NCBI GenBank assembly: GCA_964019055.1
Contig: OZ025224.1
Span: forward strand, 687,501 to 751,500
DNA from: Anthopleura xanthogrammica
Lineage: Eukaryota > Cnidaria > Anthozoa > Actiniaria > Actiniidae
Reading direction: 5' to 3'
DNA: 64,000 nt
Shown: one piece after another, positions 10,450 through 26,450 of the stretch
How positions within the stretch are numbered: the stretch's first letter is position 1
Layout: the number at the start of each line of letters is the position of its first letter
Program-made: the position numbers and the translations under genes
The notes under the pieces: model-generated
What the model was told of the DNA's origin: nothing
Database searches by the model: none
The model's input: the letters and a program-made list of their open reading frames with translations, nothing else

Positions 10450-13136
10450 GTTGAACTTTCTTTCGCTGGAACATAGCAGCGTTTTGGCTAAAAATCAATT
10501 TCAGTTTGTTTTCAAAAAATAAAGAAAATTTCTTGCTGGAATTGTAGCATGCAATGGAGAAATTTTTCAGCATTTTAGGCCAAAAACATTTTTTTATAGC
10601 AACGAATAAAATAAACTGGTAAAGTTTTGAATCAGTTGGTGGAGTATTTGGTTTGCTTGTTCAAGGAGATTCTGCAACCTCCCTCAACAAATCATCCCTC
10701 CCTCCCTCCCCTCCCCTTCCGCCTCCAAAACACACACGGGAAGTAGAGGTCAAAGGCACACTAGAACCCCCTCTCCCCCGATGGGATGCATATGTTACTA
10801 TTCAAGTAGTCAGTCAGTAGATATAATGACTTTAAGAATAAATAAATGTAAAAAAAACAAAAAAACCACCGGGACAATGGAGGACAAAAGAGTTTCCAAT
10901 TCATCACTTAAGCTGACAAATTTGGAAAAAGTTCTAGAGGATAGTGGAAGAAATTATCGTTTTTTTAATTGGCCAGTTTTTTCCATCTCCTGTTATTGGG
11001 ACATCACTCGACATATTAGAGCTACTAATAATTACGGTACGAACCCGGTAGCATCTATTGGTGTTCCTCAAGGATCTGTTTTAGGACCACTTTTGTTGAT
11101 CATTTATATGAATCATCTGCCAAATATTCTACATTTTTATCTATTTCACGGGTTAATTGATCTACAATGCGATACAGCGGCTATATCTATTGGAGTACCT
11201 CAAGGGTCTATTTTAGGATCATTGTATATCCTTTCTATGAATGATTTACCTAATATTCTTCAACTATTTCACGGGTAAATTGATGTACAGTACGATAAAG
11301 CGGCTATATCAATTGGAGTACCTCAGGTTATGTTTTAGGACCACTCTTATTTATCATTTATATGAATAATCATGATCTCCCTTATTTTTCTGAACTGCAA
11401 TGTGAAATGATGTGGAAGATATGAAAATGAAATGTGAAACTTGGCATGGTGTTTCAATTTTGAAACAGGAAAATTTAAGCAATCGTTCGTGGATTCCCGC
11501 ACGTACAGGAAATCCTTTTTCGCATGTTATTTCCAAGAAAGAATAAAACGACAAAACAAAAGACAATGACAACCTAAAGTCTGAAAATATTAGTTCAAAC
11601 TGTCACGCCTCCATAAAAAAAAAACAATGTAGAATGAAAATATTTGATATACTTTTTGAATGTTGGAATACGAAATTTTATGGTAAAAAAATATACAGGA
11701 TTAGTTATGATTAATTTTGAAGTTTGTTTCTTCCCATGATGGAGTTCTCTTTTAATACTATAAAAAACGACTGTAAATCCATTGAAGAAGCAAATACTAT
11801 GACAAAACAATTCCAAATCCCCGCGGGAGGCAAGTTCAACTTGATATATTGGCCATGGATTGGTCCATCATTATTAATTTAAATTTAATTTTCTAAGATT
11901 AGCTTTAATTGATGTTTACTTCGCTGCGGTGTATCTTATGAAGATCTCGTGACTTCCACATGGATGTGTTTTGACCTAAAACTCTCTATAACGATATAAA
12001 ATATCTTTTCTCGGAATTCAATAAATAGTTTACATGGGCTTCCTGTGGCGAACGTGACAGTCTTGGTCATTCATGACGACAATTTTGAAAATTATGCTCG
12101 AAAATTAGTGATGGAGAACAGAAAGAATCATATGCATGACCGATAATTCTGCTCTACGTCTTTCCTTTTCTTTTAAAAAGTAAAAGTCATCCAAACAGGA
12201 AAAATAGAAAATTACACACACACAATGATATTTGAATGATCGAGCAAAGACATGTCTATCAAATGAGAATTGACCAATCAGGAAAGGAGAGAGGTACGTC
12301 ATCACTTTGACGTTGTTTTTGTATTTATTAGGGTGCGAATCAAGGGGTGTTCATTAGGTGAACAGAGCTGCCTTCAACAACTCTCCAGTTCTGCTTTGGA
12401 AGAATATATCTTGGAAATCTTTGAGGTAAGAATAATTTTAGTCCAGCTAATTTTAGCAAGTGGCAGCTTTTTTTCTATTCCTACGTTAATTCCTTGCAAA
12501 CGGAATTTAAGAAAGTTAATTTGGATTGACGAAGAAAAAAAAAACCTTAGAAAAAAACCCTCGAAGCACAGGAGGAAACCAACAAGCAATTCTACTCCAT
12601 TCACATATGTCACCGAGTTCAGGAATAGATTCTGGGTCGTTTTGGAGCGAGGCGAGTGATTTTAATGTTACGATTCTTGCTTCTCGATTTTAAATTCAAG
12701 AGATATAGTATTCCACAGTTGATTAATCACTATATGCAGCACAGCTATTTTATATCCTTATTCCACAAAGTCTACAAAAGAATTCGATTTTTGCAGAAAT
12801 GGAAATGAGTTTACAAAGCTGAAGCCAAATTTTACGACACTTTTTATACTGTCAATTATTCTTTCCGTTTTGATTTGCAAAGCACTGCTGAAAAACAATT
12901 GCACTTTTCCTTATTAAAACATTTTAAATATATATTCATTGTTCAGTTTGTCACGCTTATTCCTCAAAGGTTAGCTCGTATCTAACCCCTTTTCCGGTCT
13001 TACCACTGAGTTTCGCCACCGTCTACTAGTTTTCCGGGTCCATAATCCAGCTGATTTGCTTACTTGGCAAAACACTTTGGAAGAAAGGAATCGGTTACTA
13101 AATTATAAACTGAAATTTATATTATTTTCAAATTGC
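10450..13136. other. Intergenic DNA between the two ependymin-like genes
   Basis: Holds the 3' end of gene 1, a reiterated reverse-transcriptase fragment (annotated separately), one GGGCTTCCTGTG motif at 12036-12047 and ordinary AT-rich DNA. A frame at 12270-12425 ends at a donor-like GAG/GTAAGA, but there is no partner exon or homology, so I do not call a gene. Confidence 0.5.
11045..11385 (+). pseudogene. Reiterated reverse-transcriptase fragment (non-LTR type)
   Basis: The frame encodes SIGVPQGSVLGPLLLIIYMN, the conserved RT palm block of non-LTR retrotransposons, followed by a second copy SIGVPQGSILGSLYILSMND and a third decayed copy from about 11302. The three copies are spaced about 125 bp, each followed by a shared TATTTCACGGGTAAATTGAT-type tail. 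The third copy has lost its frame (CTCAGGTTATG where the others have CTCAAGGGTC). There is no YxDD catalytic motif and no flanking RT subdomains, so it is dead. One fragment appears to have inserted and then expanded in tandem. Confidence 0.75.
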
Positions 13137-13490
13137 AATACTCCAGTTTCACATTCGATGCAAACCGCTGTTTTTGAAGAACACAGACTCATTTGCACAG
13201 GCTTAGCCTCGTTTATAAGTCATCTATTCAACGACATCATTAAAAGTCCGTGGGATTGGTATTATTCAACTTGCACATTCTTTACATAACAGTTGGCTGT
13301 TGCTAATGATTTGCAAAAGTCAATTGCAATGTAAAGAATGTGTGAGTTGAACAATACCAATGTTTTGAAATCCCACGGACTTTTAATGATGTCGTTGAAT
13401 AGATGGCTTATAAACGAGGCTAAGCCTGTGCAAATGAGTCCGTGGTCTTCAAAAACAGCGGTTTGCATCGAATGCGAAACTGGAGTATTG
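13137..13490. mobile_element. Foldback element with arms of about 150-160 bp
   Basis: Two nearly identical inverted arms (about 13137-13288 and 13333-13490) are separated by about 45 bp. The arms contain TCACATTCGATGCAAACCGC at the outer side and AAAAGTCCGTGGGAT at the inner side, and differ at only a few positions. High arm identity suggests a recent insertion or an actively corrected palindrome. No transposase is present. The frames across it are by-products of symmetry. Confidence 0.8.
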
Positions 13491-13798
13491 AAAAAGAAAA
13501 ATCAGCTCTGCGGATGTCTCGGAGGCATGGCACGGTGGGGAATCAATTATTTTGGAATTAGTGAATTTATTTTGTGTAGGCATGAGTTCGAATCCTACCG
13601 TATCCACATCAGGTTTAAAAAAAATTTTTTTTTTCTTTTTTGCGATGTTTGTATTTATTTTTTGTTTTTATTCATTGAATTCATTGTTTATCCCAGTGTC
13701 CTGCCACAAAAAAGTCCCGAACCCCACACTCGGTTCTGTCAAGACCTGTCTTTAGTCAACCAGAATTTTCCCCCAATTCTTTCACTATAGATATAATT

Positions 13799-17881
<4,083 letters not shown>

Positions 17882-18898
17882 AAATAGAACATTACGAGCT
17901 TTGACCGGATTGGATTAAAAGCCATTAACATGATCACGTGAGCTTGACACTCTAACCTTTGATCCTTAAGGCGGCCATGTTGATGGTATCCATGAGTCTC
18001 CTTTCTTAAGACCACCAAAATGGCCGCAATATATTTGTTATTTTGGACTGAATGCTGGAAAACCAACGGTAATCCATGACACGACACCTTACCCTCCCCT
18101 CCCCCAAACCAAAAGTGTCTGAGTCAACTGATCGTGGAAATGGCTGTAAAGAAACACGTGCAAATCAATGAGCTAAAATTCTCCCTAGGGGGAGATAGAG
18201 GCTGAGAGTAAGTTTAGTAACATAAGCAAATTTTTCTGGTAAAAGTTTGAAATTCTAATTTTAATAACGAATTTGCAACTTTTTTTTGTAAAACCAATAA
18301 AGATTCATAATTTTCATTCCAAATACAGTCTCAGTTATTATGATAAACACTGGCTGCACGTACAACATTATGATATCCTTGAAACATGTACAACAGAATG
18401 AGACATTTTAGTCCAAAACTTGGGGGAGGATGTCCTGTCTCTCTGCCTTATCATTGAGGTTATCAGTGCACATGTTGTTCTAGAAGATGTCCTTGTTTAA
18501 GTGTTGGAACTTAAATATATAAGATGCCGTAACAGCCATCAAACCACGCCATTAAAAACATTTTTTGGCGCTTTTAAATAGGGTTCAAAATGGCTAAAAA
18601 GATACACGCATTCGACGAAATTTGATTCATTTGAATGCCTTTTAAGCATGGAAAAATGAAGACTTTTAATTAAAAGAATACCTTTAATTTTACTGAACCC
18701 TGAAACAATCTCTGGGTTGATCTAAGTCAGGGCACAGCTTACTCACAGATCAAACCCTGAAACAACCTTTGGGCTGATCTAAGTCAGGGCATGGCAACTC
18801 ACAGATCGAACTCTGAAACAACCTCTGGGCTGATCTAAGTCAGGGCATGGCAACCAATAACCAAAATTTCTTCACAACTTTTTAATCATTTTGTTCTG
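17882..18898. other. Intergenic DNA with a three-unit dispersed repeat
   Basis: The 3' flank of ependymin-like gene 2 and, at 18711-18855, three tandem units of the dispersed repeat (CTGATCTAAGTCAGGGCATG on the plus strand). The block 18470-18640, with AAGATGCCGTAACAGCCATC and CGACGAAATTTGA, recurs in altered form near 19362, 20075 and 21582, and looks like repeated upstream sequence of the cysteine-rich peptide cluster. Confidence 0.5.
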
Positions 18899-19190
18899 TT
18901 ATTTCATACAACAATTGTCTTCTGTTATGTTAGCATTAAAAATCAATAAATTGCTTGCCTCTCTACAGCCTGACAGGTACAACTTCAAACAGTACTTAGC
19001 ATTAGTACATCCACTAGCGTCATAATTGCAGTATGATTTACAGACCAAAGTGCTACAACGCTCGCTCGAACTATAACAGGACTTCAACTGTGCCTAGCTT
19101 ACAGCGTTTGTGAGGGAACATTTCACCTTGGTTGTCGTTACTGGTCTCCTCCTCCTCCATCATAGAGGGTACCAGTGCCGCACAATTTTT
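18899..19190 (-). pseudogene. Broken cysteine-rich secreted peptide gene (copy A)
   Basis: On the minus strand an acidic propeptide ending in a Lys-Arg site (FPHKRC) is readable near 19110-19150, and a Cys-rich stretch (CYSSSERCSTLVCKSYC, then GCTNAKYCL) lies downstream at about 18960-19085. The two parts are in different reading frames, and no signal peptide is visible upstream. Spacing and sequence match copy B at 19690-19908, so this is a paralogue that has lost its 5' part and its frame. The family resembles small disulfide-rich cnidarian secreted peptides, possibly venom or defence, but I cannot assign it to a named family. Confidence 0.6.
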
Positions 19191-19526
19191 TATTCTCCCT
19201 TACTTGTCGTTGCTACTCGCTCATTTTTGAGTGATTACCCCCTGGATACCTGCCAATGGATAGCTGACCCCCCACCAGTTGTCTAAGAACCATGTGACCC
19301 CATCCCCCTTAAATCTCCGACCCCCCAGGCCAGTAATAATGTCTTGTCCCCAAATAAGATGCCGTAAGATAACAGCTATCAAATTATGTCCTTTTTAAAA
19401 AAAAAATGGCGCTTGTGAAGAATGGAAGTTCAAATAAAGCGACAAAAAATATCGAAATTTGAATATAAAGAAAACAAGAATTGCGAATAACAAAACGTAT
19501 TGAATATCTTCACCTGATTGGTTTTG

Positions 19527-19636
<110 letters not shown>

Positions 19637-19689
19637 AAGATTCAGCTACATCGGTTTTTTCTTTATATCAAAGAATCAAGGTAGGCAGT

Positions 19690-19908
19690 ACTTATTATGC
19701 TTAGTACAACCTGGGCTACCTCCGCCCTCAGTACACCATGGCTTACAACTCGTGGAGCTGCAACACTGACTGGAACTCTGACATATATGAAATAAAATTG
19801 TGCTCTACAGCGTTTCTCAGGGAAGACTTGCTCTTGGTTGTCTTCACTGGTCTCGGCATATGCAACCACCAAAACCACAGCGATGATCAGAAATACAATC
19901 AACTTCAT
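19690..19908 (-). pseudogene. Cysteine-rich secreted peptide gene with a frame break (copy B)
   Basis: Minus-strand ATG at 19908 opens a signal peptide (MKLIVFLIIAVVLVVAYA), then an acidic propeptide ending FPEKRC, a dibasic maturation site. About ten codons later the Cys-rich mature region (CCSSTSCKPWC, then GCTKHNKYCL and a stop) continues in a different frame, so the gene as given is broken near 19780-19800; an assembly error or a true frameshift are both possible. A donor-like GTAAG after a probable 5'UTR exon ends at 20031, giving the same architecture (5'UTR exon, short intron, single coding exon) as the intact peptides at 24312 and 26164. The exact family is not recognised. Confidence 0.65.
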
Positions 19909-20370
19909 CGTTAGTTCAATCTGTTGACAATCAAAGTCATCTCAAGTTTAGAGCAATGATAACCGAGTCTTTATGAAGGAACAAAACGAAAAAGAAAGAA
20001 GCAAGAAATACGAAACTGTCTTTCTCTTACCTTGGATTTTGCTCGAATCTTAAAAAAACTGCTTTAGACCAAGATGTTCTAGAACATGTTCTTGTCCACG
20101 TGTTGGAACTTTTATCTAAGATGCCGCAAGATAATGAATAGATAAACTTAAAAATGGCCATGGCGCTTGTGGATGGAGTTTGAAGGACGGCAAAGAAACC
20201 CGCATTCATCGAAATTTGAATATAACAAAGCAGAAAGACTGGAATAAAACAACTTGAAGTTCTTCTACAAGTTTTAAAATATTTAGTTGGTAATGACTTA
20301 TAGAATAAATATTCTATGGAAACTACAAAAAGATTTTAAAGGGAAAATAAAACAATACTTAGAATAAACA

Positions 20371-20510
20371 ATTATTTTCGTTTGTCGTTATTTTAGAAAT
20401 AATATTCTTCAAAATACAATAACTACGAAGAGTGAAGATTTTTTTAAATCTCCACTCTTCATAGTTATATTTTGAAGAATATTATTTCTAAAATAACAAA
20501 CGAAAATAAT
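20371..20510. repeat. Perfect-arm hairpin of 140 bp
   Basis: Inverted arms of about 60 bp start ATTATTTTCGTTTGTCGTTA and are joined by a short AT loop at about 20435-20447. The arms differ by only a few bases. It could be a small foldback element. No coding. Confidence 0.75.
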
Positions 20511-20855
20511 AAAAGTCAGAAGAAACTAAACAACACTGAGGCAAAGAAAAAATGAAAAAAAAAAAAAACAGAAATGTCTAGAAAGTATCTATTAATTTAT
20601 ACCGAGTCTGAGGTTCAGCTAGCTTGTTTAGAGAAGTATTTAAAAACCAAATGATAAAAAGAATGAAAAACTATGTACGTGTTTCCAATGTATGATTTTC
20701 TAAAGATGTTCATAGATGTATAAAAATACATGCATGCCTACTTCTTTCATCATGTTATTTTTATCAATGGTTAGTAGTTTTTAATATCAATCTGAATTTT
20801 TTTATATTCTTATTTAGTAGATATGTCGAATAACCAAAGCAACTAAGTGTTGATT

Positions 20856-21583
20856 ATGCACTAGTCAAAGTAAACCCCCACCCCCCCAAATGGGGACAGG
20901 GTGGGGGCAATGTGGGGCTTGGGATCACATTTGACAAGCAATGGTGCCCAAGGGGGTGGGGATAAAGTGAATATTTTACTAGTGTGTTAATATGTATAAA
21001 AATGCAAGAATATATTCAAGCAAGTGAATGTACAAGAATATATTCAAGCAAAAACAGGTATTCGGACCCAAGCTAAGGAATGAGGGAGGGTTGTAGGGGA
21101 GGGGGAGAAAGGTTGTTTAAGAGATGTGTAGTTTTTTAACGACTGTATAACGAATGGTATGATACATACAGAATGGAGAAAAGATTAATTGTGAGTGAAG
21201 GCAACGTTTCGAAATATGAGCTCATTTTTCGCGGCGGCGTGGGGAAGGTGAACTATGAATATACGATGGTTCTGGGATGGTCGTTCGTTCTACCAAGTGT
21301 TTCTCATCAGGGGTTAAGACACAAGGTAGAGGTCAGTGTCAGACCTACACGTTTCAAAACCTACCTATTTCACTTATAAAGTTTCACGTATATTCTAACA
21401 GTTTTACTCTATTATCACTTTTGACTCCAGGGGGTCGGGGATTTGATTACCATTTCTCTCCCACTAAGTGGGGTATTTAACAACATTTGCCAAGTCAATT
21501 TTTCAAATGCCCCACTTATCCCCACCCTGTCCCCATTGGGGGGGGGGGGGGGGGGGGGTGGGGGTTTACTTTGACTAGTGCAT
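20856..21583. mobile_element. TIR element of about 730 bp with poly-C/G subtermini
   Basis: Ends begin ATGCACTAGTCAAAGTAAAC, followed by a C-rich run; the right end is the complement (G-run then GTTTACTTTGACTAGTGCAT). Just inside are matching CCCCACCCTGTCCCCATT blocks. The interior contains a direct duplication of AAGAATATATTCAAGCAA. A 68-codon frame inside (21173-21379) has no recognisable domain. Confidence 0.7.
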
Positions 21584-22290
21584 TAGATGCCGTAAGATAA
21601 CAGCCATCAAATCATGTCTTAATCATGCGCTACGTGGAGTTTGAAGAACGACTAAGAAACCCCCATTTATCGAAATTTGATTATTTGCAGCTGAAACTTT
21701 ACCAGGATACTGGACAACTGAGGTACAAACAACGACTGCCGCAGCAAGTTTTACATTAAATTGTTAAGTTATTATTCAGTTCCATTCTTAATACAACAGC
21801 TTAGTTTGTCTGTGTCTGTGTTTGTGTTTGTCTGTGAGTTAGCCATGCCCTGACTTCACTGAGTGACTTAGATCAGCCCCAGCAGAGGTTTAATAATGTC
21901 CACTGTACGAATAGAGCTTTACATAAAGATAGAGAAACTGAGAGATCGCTGTCACAACTTACAAAATGTCTGATGACGATCTATTTCTCCTGTTAATAAA
22001 TCCCCCTAATATAAAAAATGCACAAAAAATAATTGCAAAACATATATATATATATTTTAATAATATTTAAACAGGTTGCCCAATATATATGAAAACATAG
22101 TGTTACGAAAGGAAAAATAACAGAAATTAGATAAATAATATAATATAATTGTATTTGTGCAATTTAGTCCACACATATAGTTTATATACCAAATAAAATC
22201 TATCGGTATCTGTTTACGTATTGGATCTTAGGCGGACCGGTTTTATCTATCGTCCTGGGAGGGGGGGAGTAAAGTGCACGTGCGACTAAC

Positions 22291-22565
22291 GTGCGACTAC
22301 TCCTACCAAGGCCACCCAAGCAAATTTTCATACAAATTAGCCAATCACGATTGAGTATTTAAGCAATAGAATAGGGACAAATTTTCACATTCTCCCCTTT
22401 AAAAGCATATATTTTACTTTATACTTGTGTATTTATGATCAGTAGTGAACAAGAAACAGTTTAAACTCCAGAAGTCATCACTATCCTGTTATTCAGCGTC
22501 AAAAACGTGATTTATAAATTTGATTTAAACTTTGTTTGGGTGGCCTTGGTTCAAGTAGTCGCACT
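22291..22565. mobile_element. TIR element related to that at 14233
   Basis: Ends GTGCGACTACTCCTACCAAG and the complementary CTTGGTTCAAGTAGTCGCAC; the inner GGCCACCCAAGCAAA is mirrored too. About 275 bp, AT-rich interior. Confidence 0.65.
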
Positions 22566-23629
22566 GTAAAAGGATTTTTCAGTGCGGCATTATAAAAATT
22601 ACTGATCCCTCAAGAGGCACTATCTTGTTTTATGACCCCCCCCCCCCCCCCTTATAGGGGTTGCTATTTTCTCATTTTGTGTAACCCCCCCCCCTGATAC
22701 CTGTTGTGAGTGCATGTTCTGTTCCCTATCACCTTCATCTACAAACCATGATCCGACAAAAAATATCGAAATTTTAATATAACAAAGCAAAAAGATTTAA
22801 AAATAATAGTACTACACCTTAGTTTTTTTTGTTACAAATTTAACGATTCTAAGGTAAGTGTTAGTTAAGAAACATCATAGTTAAAAAAAGTGACCGCCGC
22901 CACAGGTTTTATCGTAGCAACTTCAATGGTTAATCATTTTAATTTCTTTTATACGTTTACCGAGTGTATTTTGTCGTTTGTTGTGATTTTAGAAATAAAA
23001 TTCTTTTAAAACTATGACATTTTAAGCCAGAAGAAACTAAATAACACCTTGTTTGTCGAAGGCAAAGTAGAAATGAATTAATAAATATTTCAAAAGAAAC
23101 TGATGATAAAGAGATGAAAATATCTAATGCTTTTCTATAAATTCTACAAATATATCCTTTCCTACTTTTTGCATTCATTGATTTTTCGTCAATAGCCAGT
23201 AATTTTAATGTCATTTTGAATCCAAGATTTTGCGTGCTTATATCGGTGTAATGTATCTATAATCCCGGTTTAGACGAAGTCCACATTTGCATTAGTTTCG
23301 GCACATGTAAACTTCGATAGCTAAACCGGGCGTATGTTGCTTAGTTTGGTTTATGGATGTTATACTTCCTTTCTAAGGCACGGAAAAATGTTCCTTGACT
23401 AATTTTATTTTTCGGCTGCCATTTTGGCAAAGGAGCTATTTTGTATGAAAACCTTTGTAGCTGGTAGGCATCTCTTGCCCACCAACCAATGTTTCCATGA
23501 AAAATGTCGATAAAAAGTCATAGGCACGGTCCACATGTCAGCCAGTACTACAATTAAAAAAGAGTGTAACGATTAAAAAATGAGTCGAAATATATGACAA
23601 GGCATCAAATACAACGGTCTGCGAGCTTA

Positions 23630-24620
23630 TTTTTGAAAACCATTTCCAAAAAACTGCGTTATTTGGCTTCTAAATCATCTATTAGATTGAAAACATAAAG
23701 CACCCTATTGTATTTGATCAATGAATATGATCAACATACTTTATTTTACATCAGTGATAGCGGGGTATAAAATCCGCGCGCCATAAGCTTGAATAATGAC
23801 TATTGCACGAGTTTGTCTATAGTAACGGGAAAGTGACTGTACAAGTAATTTCGAAGAAATCAATATTCTCTCTAAGTCTCCCTCACCCATCCCTTGCCAC
23901 AGGAGGACCAGATTATATACTAAGTGTCGCGGGCTTTGAAGGATTCCGAAAGGGGAAAAATTGAAGACTTGTTTTCCCGCGAAAAAAGTCTTTCACCAAA
24001 GAAGCGAAGCTAGAGTTTATGTAGAAGAATTTTAATTTCTTGTCTTAATCTTAACAAGATACAATTCAAGAAATGTTGAAAATTGAACGACACTTTCAAA
24101 CCAGTTGTTTCAATGTACGAATTACACACGAGCGACATTAAAAGAACAACAAAATACTATCAAATTATTGAAAGATTTTATGGTGCGATTTTTATTTTCT
24201 AAGGAACGAACTTTTATGCTAAAAATAAATGAGACTTGAAATGATGTACAGGAATTTTAATTTCGTATTGTAATCTCAAACAAGATACAATTTAAGAAAT
24301 TTTTATTATTTTTATTTTCTCTGGATTCCAGCATAGAACAGACATTGTCTGTACTTCAAACAGCCTCCTTCATCACATTGTGTAAGACATCGCAGCTTTC
24401 GGCCAAACTTGTTCTTCTCATCACAGCAATCACTGTCCCTTGTACATTCGTTCCATTTCTTTTTGCATGCACGTCTTTCTAATTCAGGAGCCATATCGTC
24501 TTTGTACTCCTCTTTAATACGATATGCGTTCACCACAATAACAGCCACGATCAGAAACACAACAAGGGTTTTCATGATTCTCCTGGACAAGAAAAAAAAG
24601 TTCTATTGAATCTAACAAGA
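23630..24620. repeat. Segmental duplication, copy 1 (peptide gene 1 unit)
   Basis: About 1 kb from ACCATTTCCAAAAAACTGCG at 23640 through the peptide coding exon to just beyond its splice acceptor is nearly identical to 25485-26450. It includes the gene's 3' flank. Homology continues weakly into the 5'UTR exon (ends at the donor at 25102), showing that the whole transcription unit was duplicated head to tail. Confidence 0.85.
24312..24575 (-). CDS. Small cysteine-rich secreted peptide 1 (venom/defence-like)
   Basis: Single coding exon on the minus strand, 87 codons from the ATG at 24575. A signal peptide ([17 protein letters not shown]) is followed by an acidic propeptide ([16 protein letters not shown]) ending in Arg-Arg, then a mature peptide with eight Cys in the order C-x6-C-x6-CC-x10-C-x3-C-x4-C-x5-C. 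The adjacent CC suggests a cystine-knot-like fold. An acceptor (TTGTCCAG) sits just upstream of the ATG, and a 5'UTR exon ends at a donor at 25102, so the intron lies in the 5'UTR. The longer frame upstream uses TTG and reads into the intron, so it is not the start. Such peptides are typical of cnidarian nematocyst or gland secretions; the exact family and target are unknown. Its tandem twin is at 26164-26427. Confidence 0.85.
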   Translation of the reverse strand: MKTLVVFLIVAVIVVNAYRIKEEYKDDMAPELERRACKKKWNECTRDSDCCDEKNKFGRKLRCLTQCDEGGCLKYRQCLFYAGIQRK

Positions 24621-25484
24621 TAGGTTACAAAATCTAATGTTACTTCAAATAGAATCTAGGTTGGTCATACTGATGGATACGTTTGAGTTTATGAAGTATA
24701 ATAAGACGAAAAAGTATAGCAAGATTACGTGGTATGGCGCCATTGAACTAACCGTTTGAAATTGGCGCAAAAATAAATTGCTTGTAAAAGTCTTAGATGA
24801 AAATGATTTTTGCTAGTCTATCTAGCGAATGAAGCACTATAAATGAACAAAACTGCAATGAATATGAGCCCCAAAAGTGGTGATTTTGACTGGTTTTTAC
24901 GACCCTCATGACACGCTTGCTTTGGCCCTTCAGTTAGCGTATACTATATATTTGTACTCATTTGTATTTTCGCAAGAGACAGAAAACACATATGAAAAAT
25001 AAAGTTAAAATAATTTTGTCATTACATATCACCGCCGACCTTCGACTTTTGAATTTCTACCCGGTAAGCTTCAACGAGATAGTCAAACAGAATCATCTTA
25101 CCTTTATCGCTGACTTGACCTGAACTTTTAACAAACTTGGTTCCAAAATGGTTAAAGCACAAACTGCTGTAATAAAAAAGCTCAGAACAGCCGGTTAAGT
25201 ACTGATCGCTTTTGGGGTGGGATCAAATGGACAATTGACATGTAATTGACGGACGGAGAGTCCGTTCGGGAATCAAGTCGCGCCATATCAAAAATTATGC
25301 AAATTCAGTTTTGATCCACGAATGCTAGATACATTACGAGAACTGGAAACGTCACTATTACCTGAGATTCCCGAGTAAAATTAAAACTATTTTAAAACTA
25401 TGGTACGTAAAATCATACATGGCTTCATGGTTTTTAAAATAATTTAGATTTGGAGATGTGACTCTTCCTTCGCTCGCTTATTTT

Positions 25485-26450
25485 TAAAAACCATTTCCAA
25501 AAAACTGCGTAATTATTTGGCTTCTAAATCATCTATTAGATTGAAAACATAAAGCGCCCTATTGTATTTGATCAATGAATATGATCAACATACTTTATTT
25601 TACATCAGTGATAGCGGGGTATAAAATCCGCGCGCCATAAGCTTGAATAATGACTATTGCACGAGTTTGTCTATAGTAACGGGAAAGTGACTGTACAAGT
25701 AATTTCGAAGAAATCAATATTCTCTCTAAGTCCCCCTCACCCATCCCTTGCCACAGGAGGACCAGATTATATACTAAGTGTCGCGGGCTTTGAAGGATTC
25801 TGAAAGGAAAAATTGAAGACTTGTTTTCCCGCGAAAAAAGTCATGCACCAAAGAAGCGAAGCTAGAGTTTATGTAGAAGAATTTTAATTTCTTGTATTAA
25901 TCTTAACAAGACACAATTCAAGAAATGTTGAAAATTGAACGACACTTTCAAACCAGTTGTTTCAATGTACGAATTACACACGAGCGACATTAAAAGAACA
26001 ACAAAATACTATCAAATTATTGAAAGATTTTATGGTGCGATTTTTATTTTCTAAGGAACGAACTTTTATGCTAAAAATAAATGAGACTGAAGATGATGTA
26101 CAAGAATTTTAATTTCGTATTGTAATCTCAAACAAGATACAATTCAAGAAATTTTTAATATTTTTATTTTCTCTGGATTCCAGCATAGAACAGACATTGT
26201 CTGTACTTCAAACAGCCTCCTTCATCACATTGTGTAAGACATCTCAGCTTTCGGCCAGCCCAGTCCTTCTCATCACAGCAATCGCTGTCCCTTTTACATG
26301 TGTACGAATACTTTGAGCATCCACGTTTCTCTAATTCAGGAGCTATATCGTCTTCGTACTCCTCTTTAATACGATATGCGTTCACCACAATAACAGCCAC
26401 GATCACAAACACAATAAGGGTCTTCATGATTCTCCTGGACAAGAAAAAAT
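25485..26450. repeat. Segmental duplication, copy 2 (peptide gene 2 unit)
   Basis: Near-identical to 23630-24620, in direct orientation and about 1.85 kb apart. It has small differences (for example a missing GGG near 25806) and a concentrated difference inside the mature peptide. Confidence 0.85.
26164..26427 (-). CDS. Small cysteine-rich secreted peptide 2 (tandem twin)
   Basis: 87 codons from the minus-strand ATG at 26427. The signal peptide ([17 protein letters not shown]), acidic propeptide and C-terminal region ([20 protein letters not shown]) are nearly identical to peptide 1, and all eight Cys are kept. The propeptide ends in Lys-Arg rather than Arg-Arg. The first Cys loop differs almost completely (SKYSYT instead of KKKWNE), as does part of the loop after the CC pair. 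A 5'UTR exon ends at a donor at 26681. The short intron and acceptor are shared with peptide 1. Function is inferred only from architecture. Confidence 0.85.
   Translation of the reverse strand: MKTLIVFVIVAVIVVNAYRIKEEYEDDIAPELEKRGCSKYSYTCKRDSDCCDEKDWAGRKLRCLTQCDEGGCLKYRQCLFYAGIQRK

Larger units (their letters stand above)
19909..23627. other. Repeat-rich intergenic DNA between peptide gene groups
   Basis: No gene recognised. It contains the promoter and 5'UTR side of copy B, three TIR or hairpin elements (20371-20510, 20856-21583, 22291-22565), recurring blocks with AAGATGCCGTAAGATAACAG and ATCGAAATTTGA, G and C homopolymers at 21538-21558 and 22638-22650, and one unit of the dispersed repeat at 21838-21893. 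Confidence 0.5.

Noticed and set aside
12270..12659. Open frame of 129 codons with a donor-like GAG/GTAAGA at 12425
   Set aside because: No recognisable domain, no signal peptide and no partner exon; left as intergenic.
13506..13620. Possible tRNA gene with GAGTTCGAATCC
   Set aside because: A box-B-like word is present, but the T-stem does not pair and no cloverleaf can be formed around it.
13338..13790. 150-codon plus-strand frame
   Set aside because: Runs over the right arm of a foldback element and a T-rich tract; no homology or splice partner.
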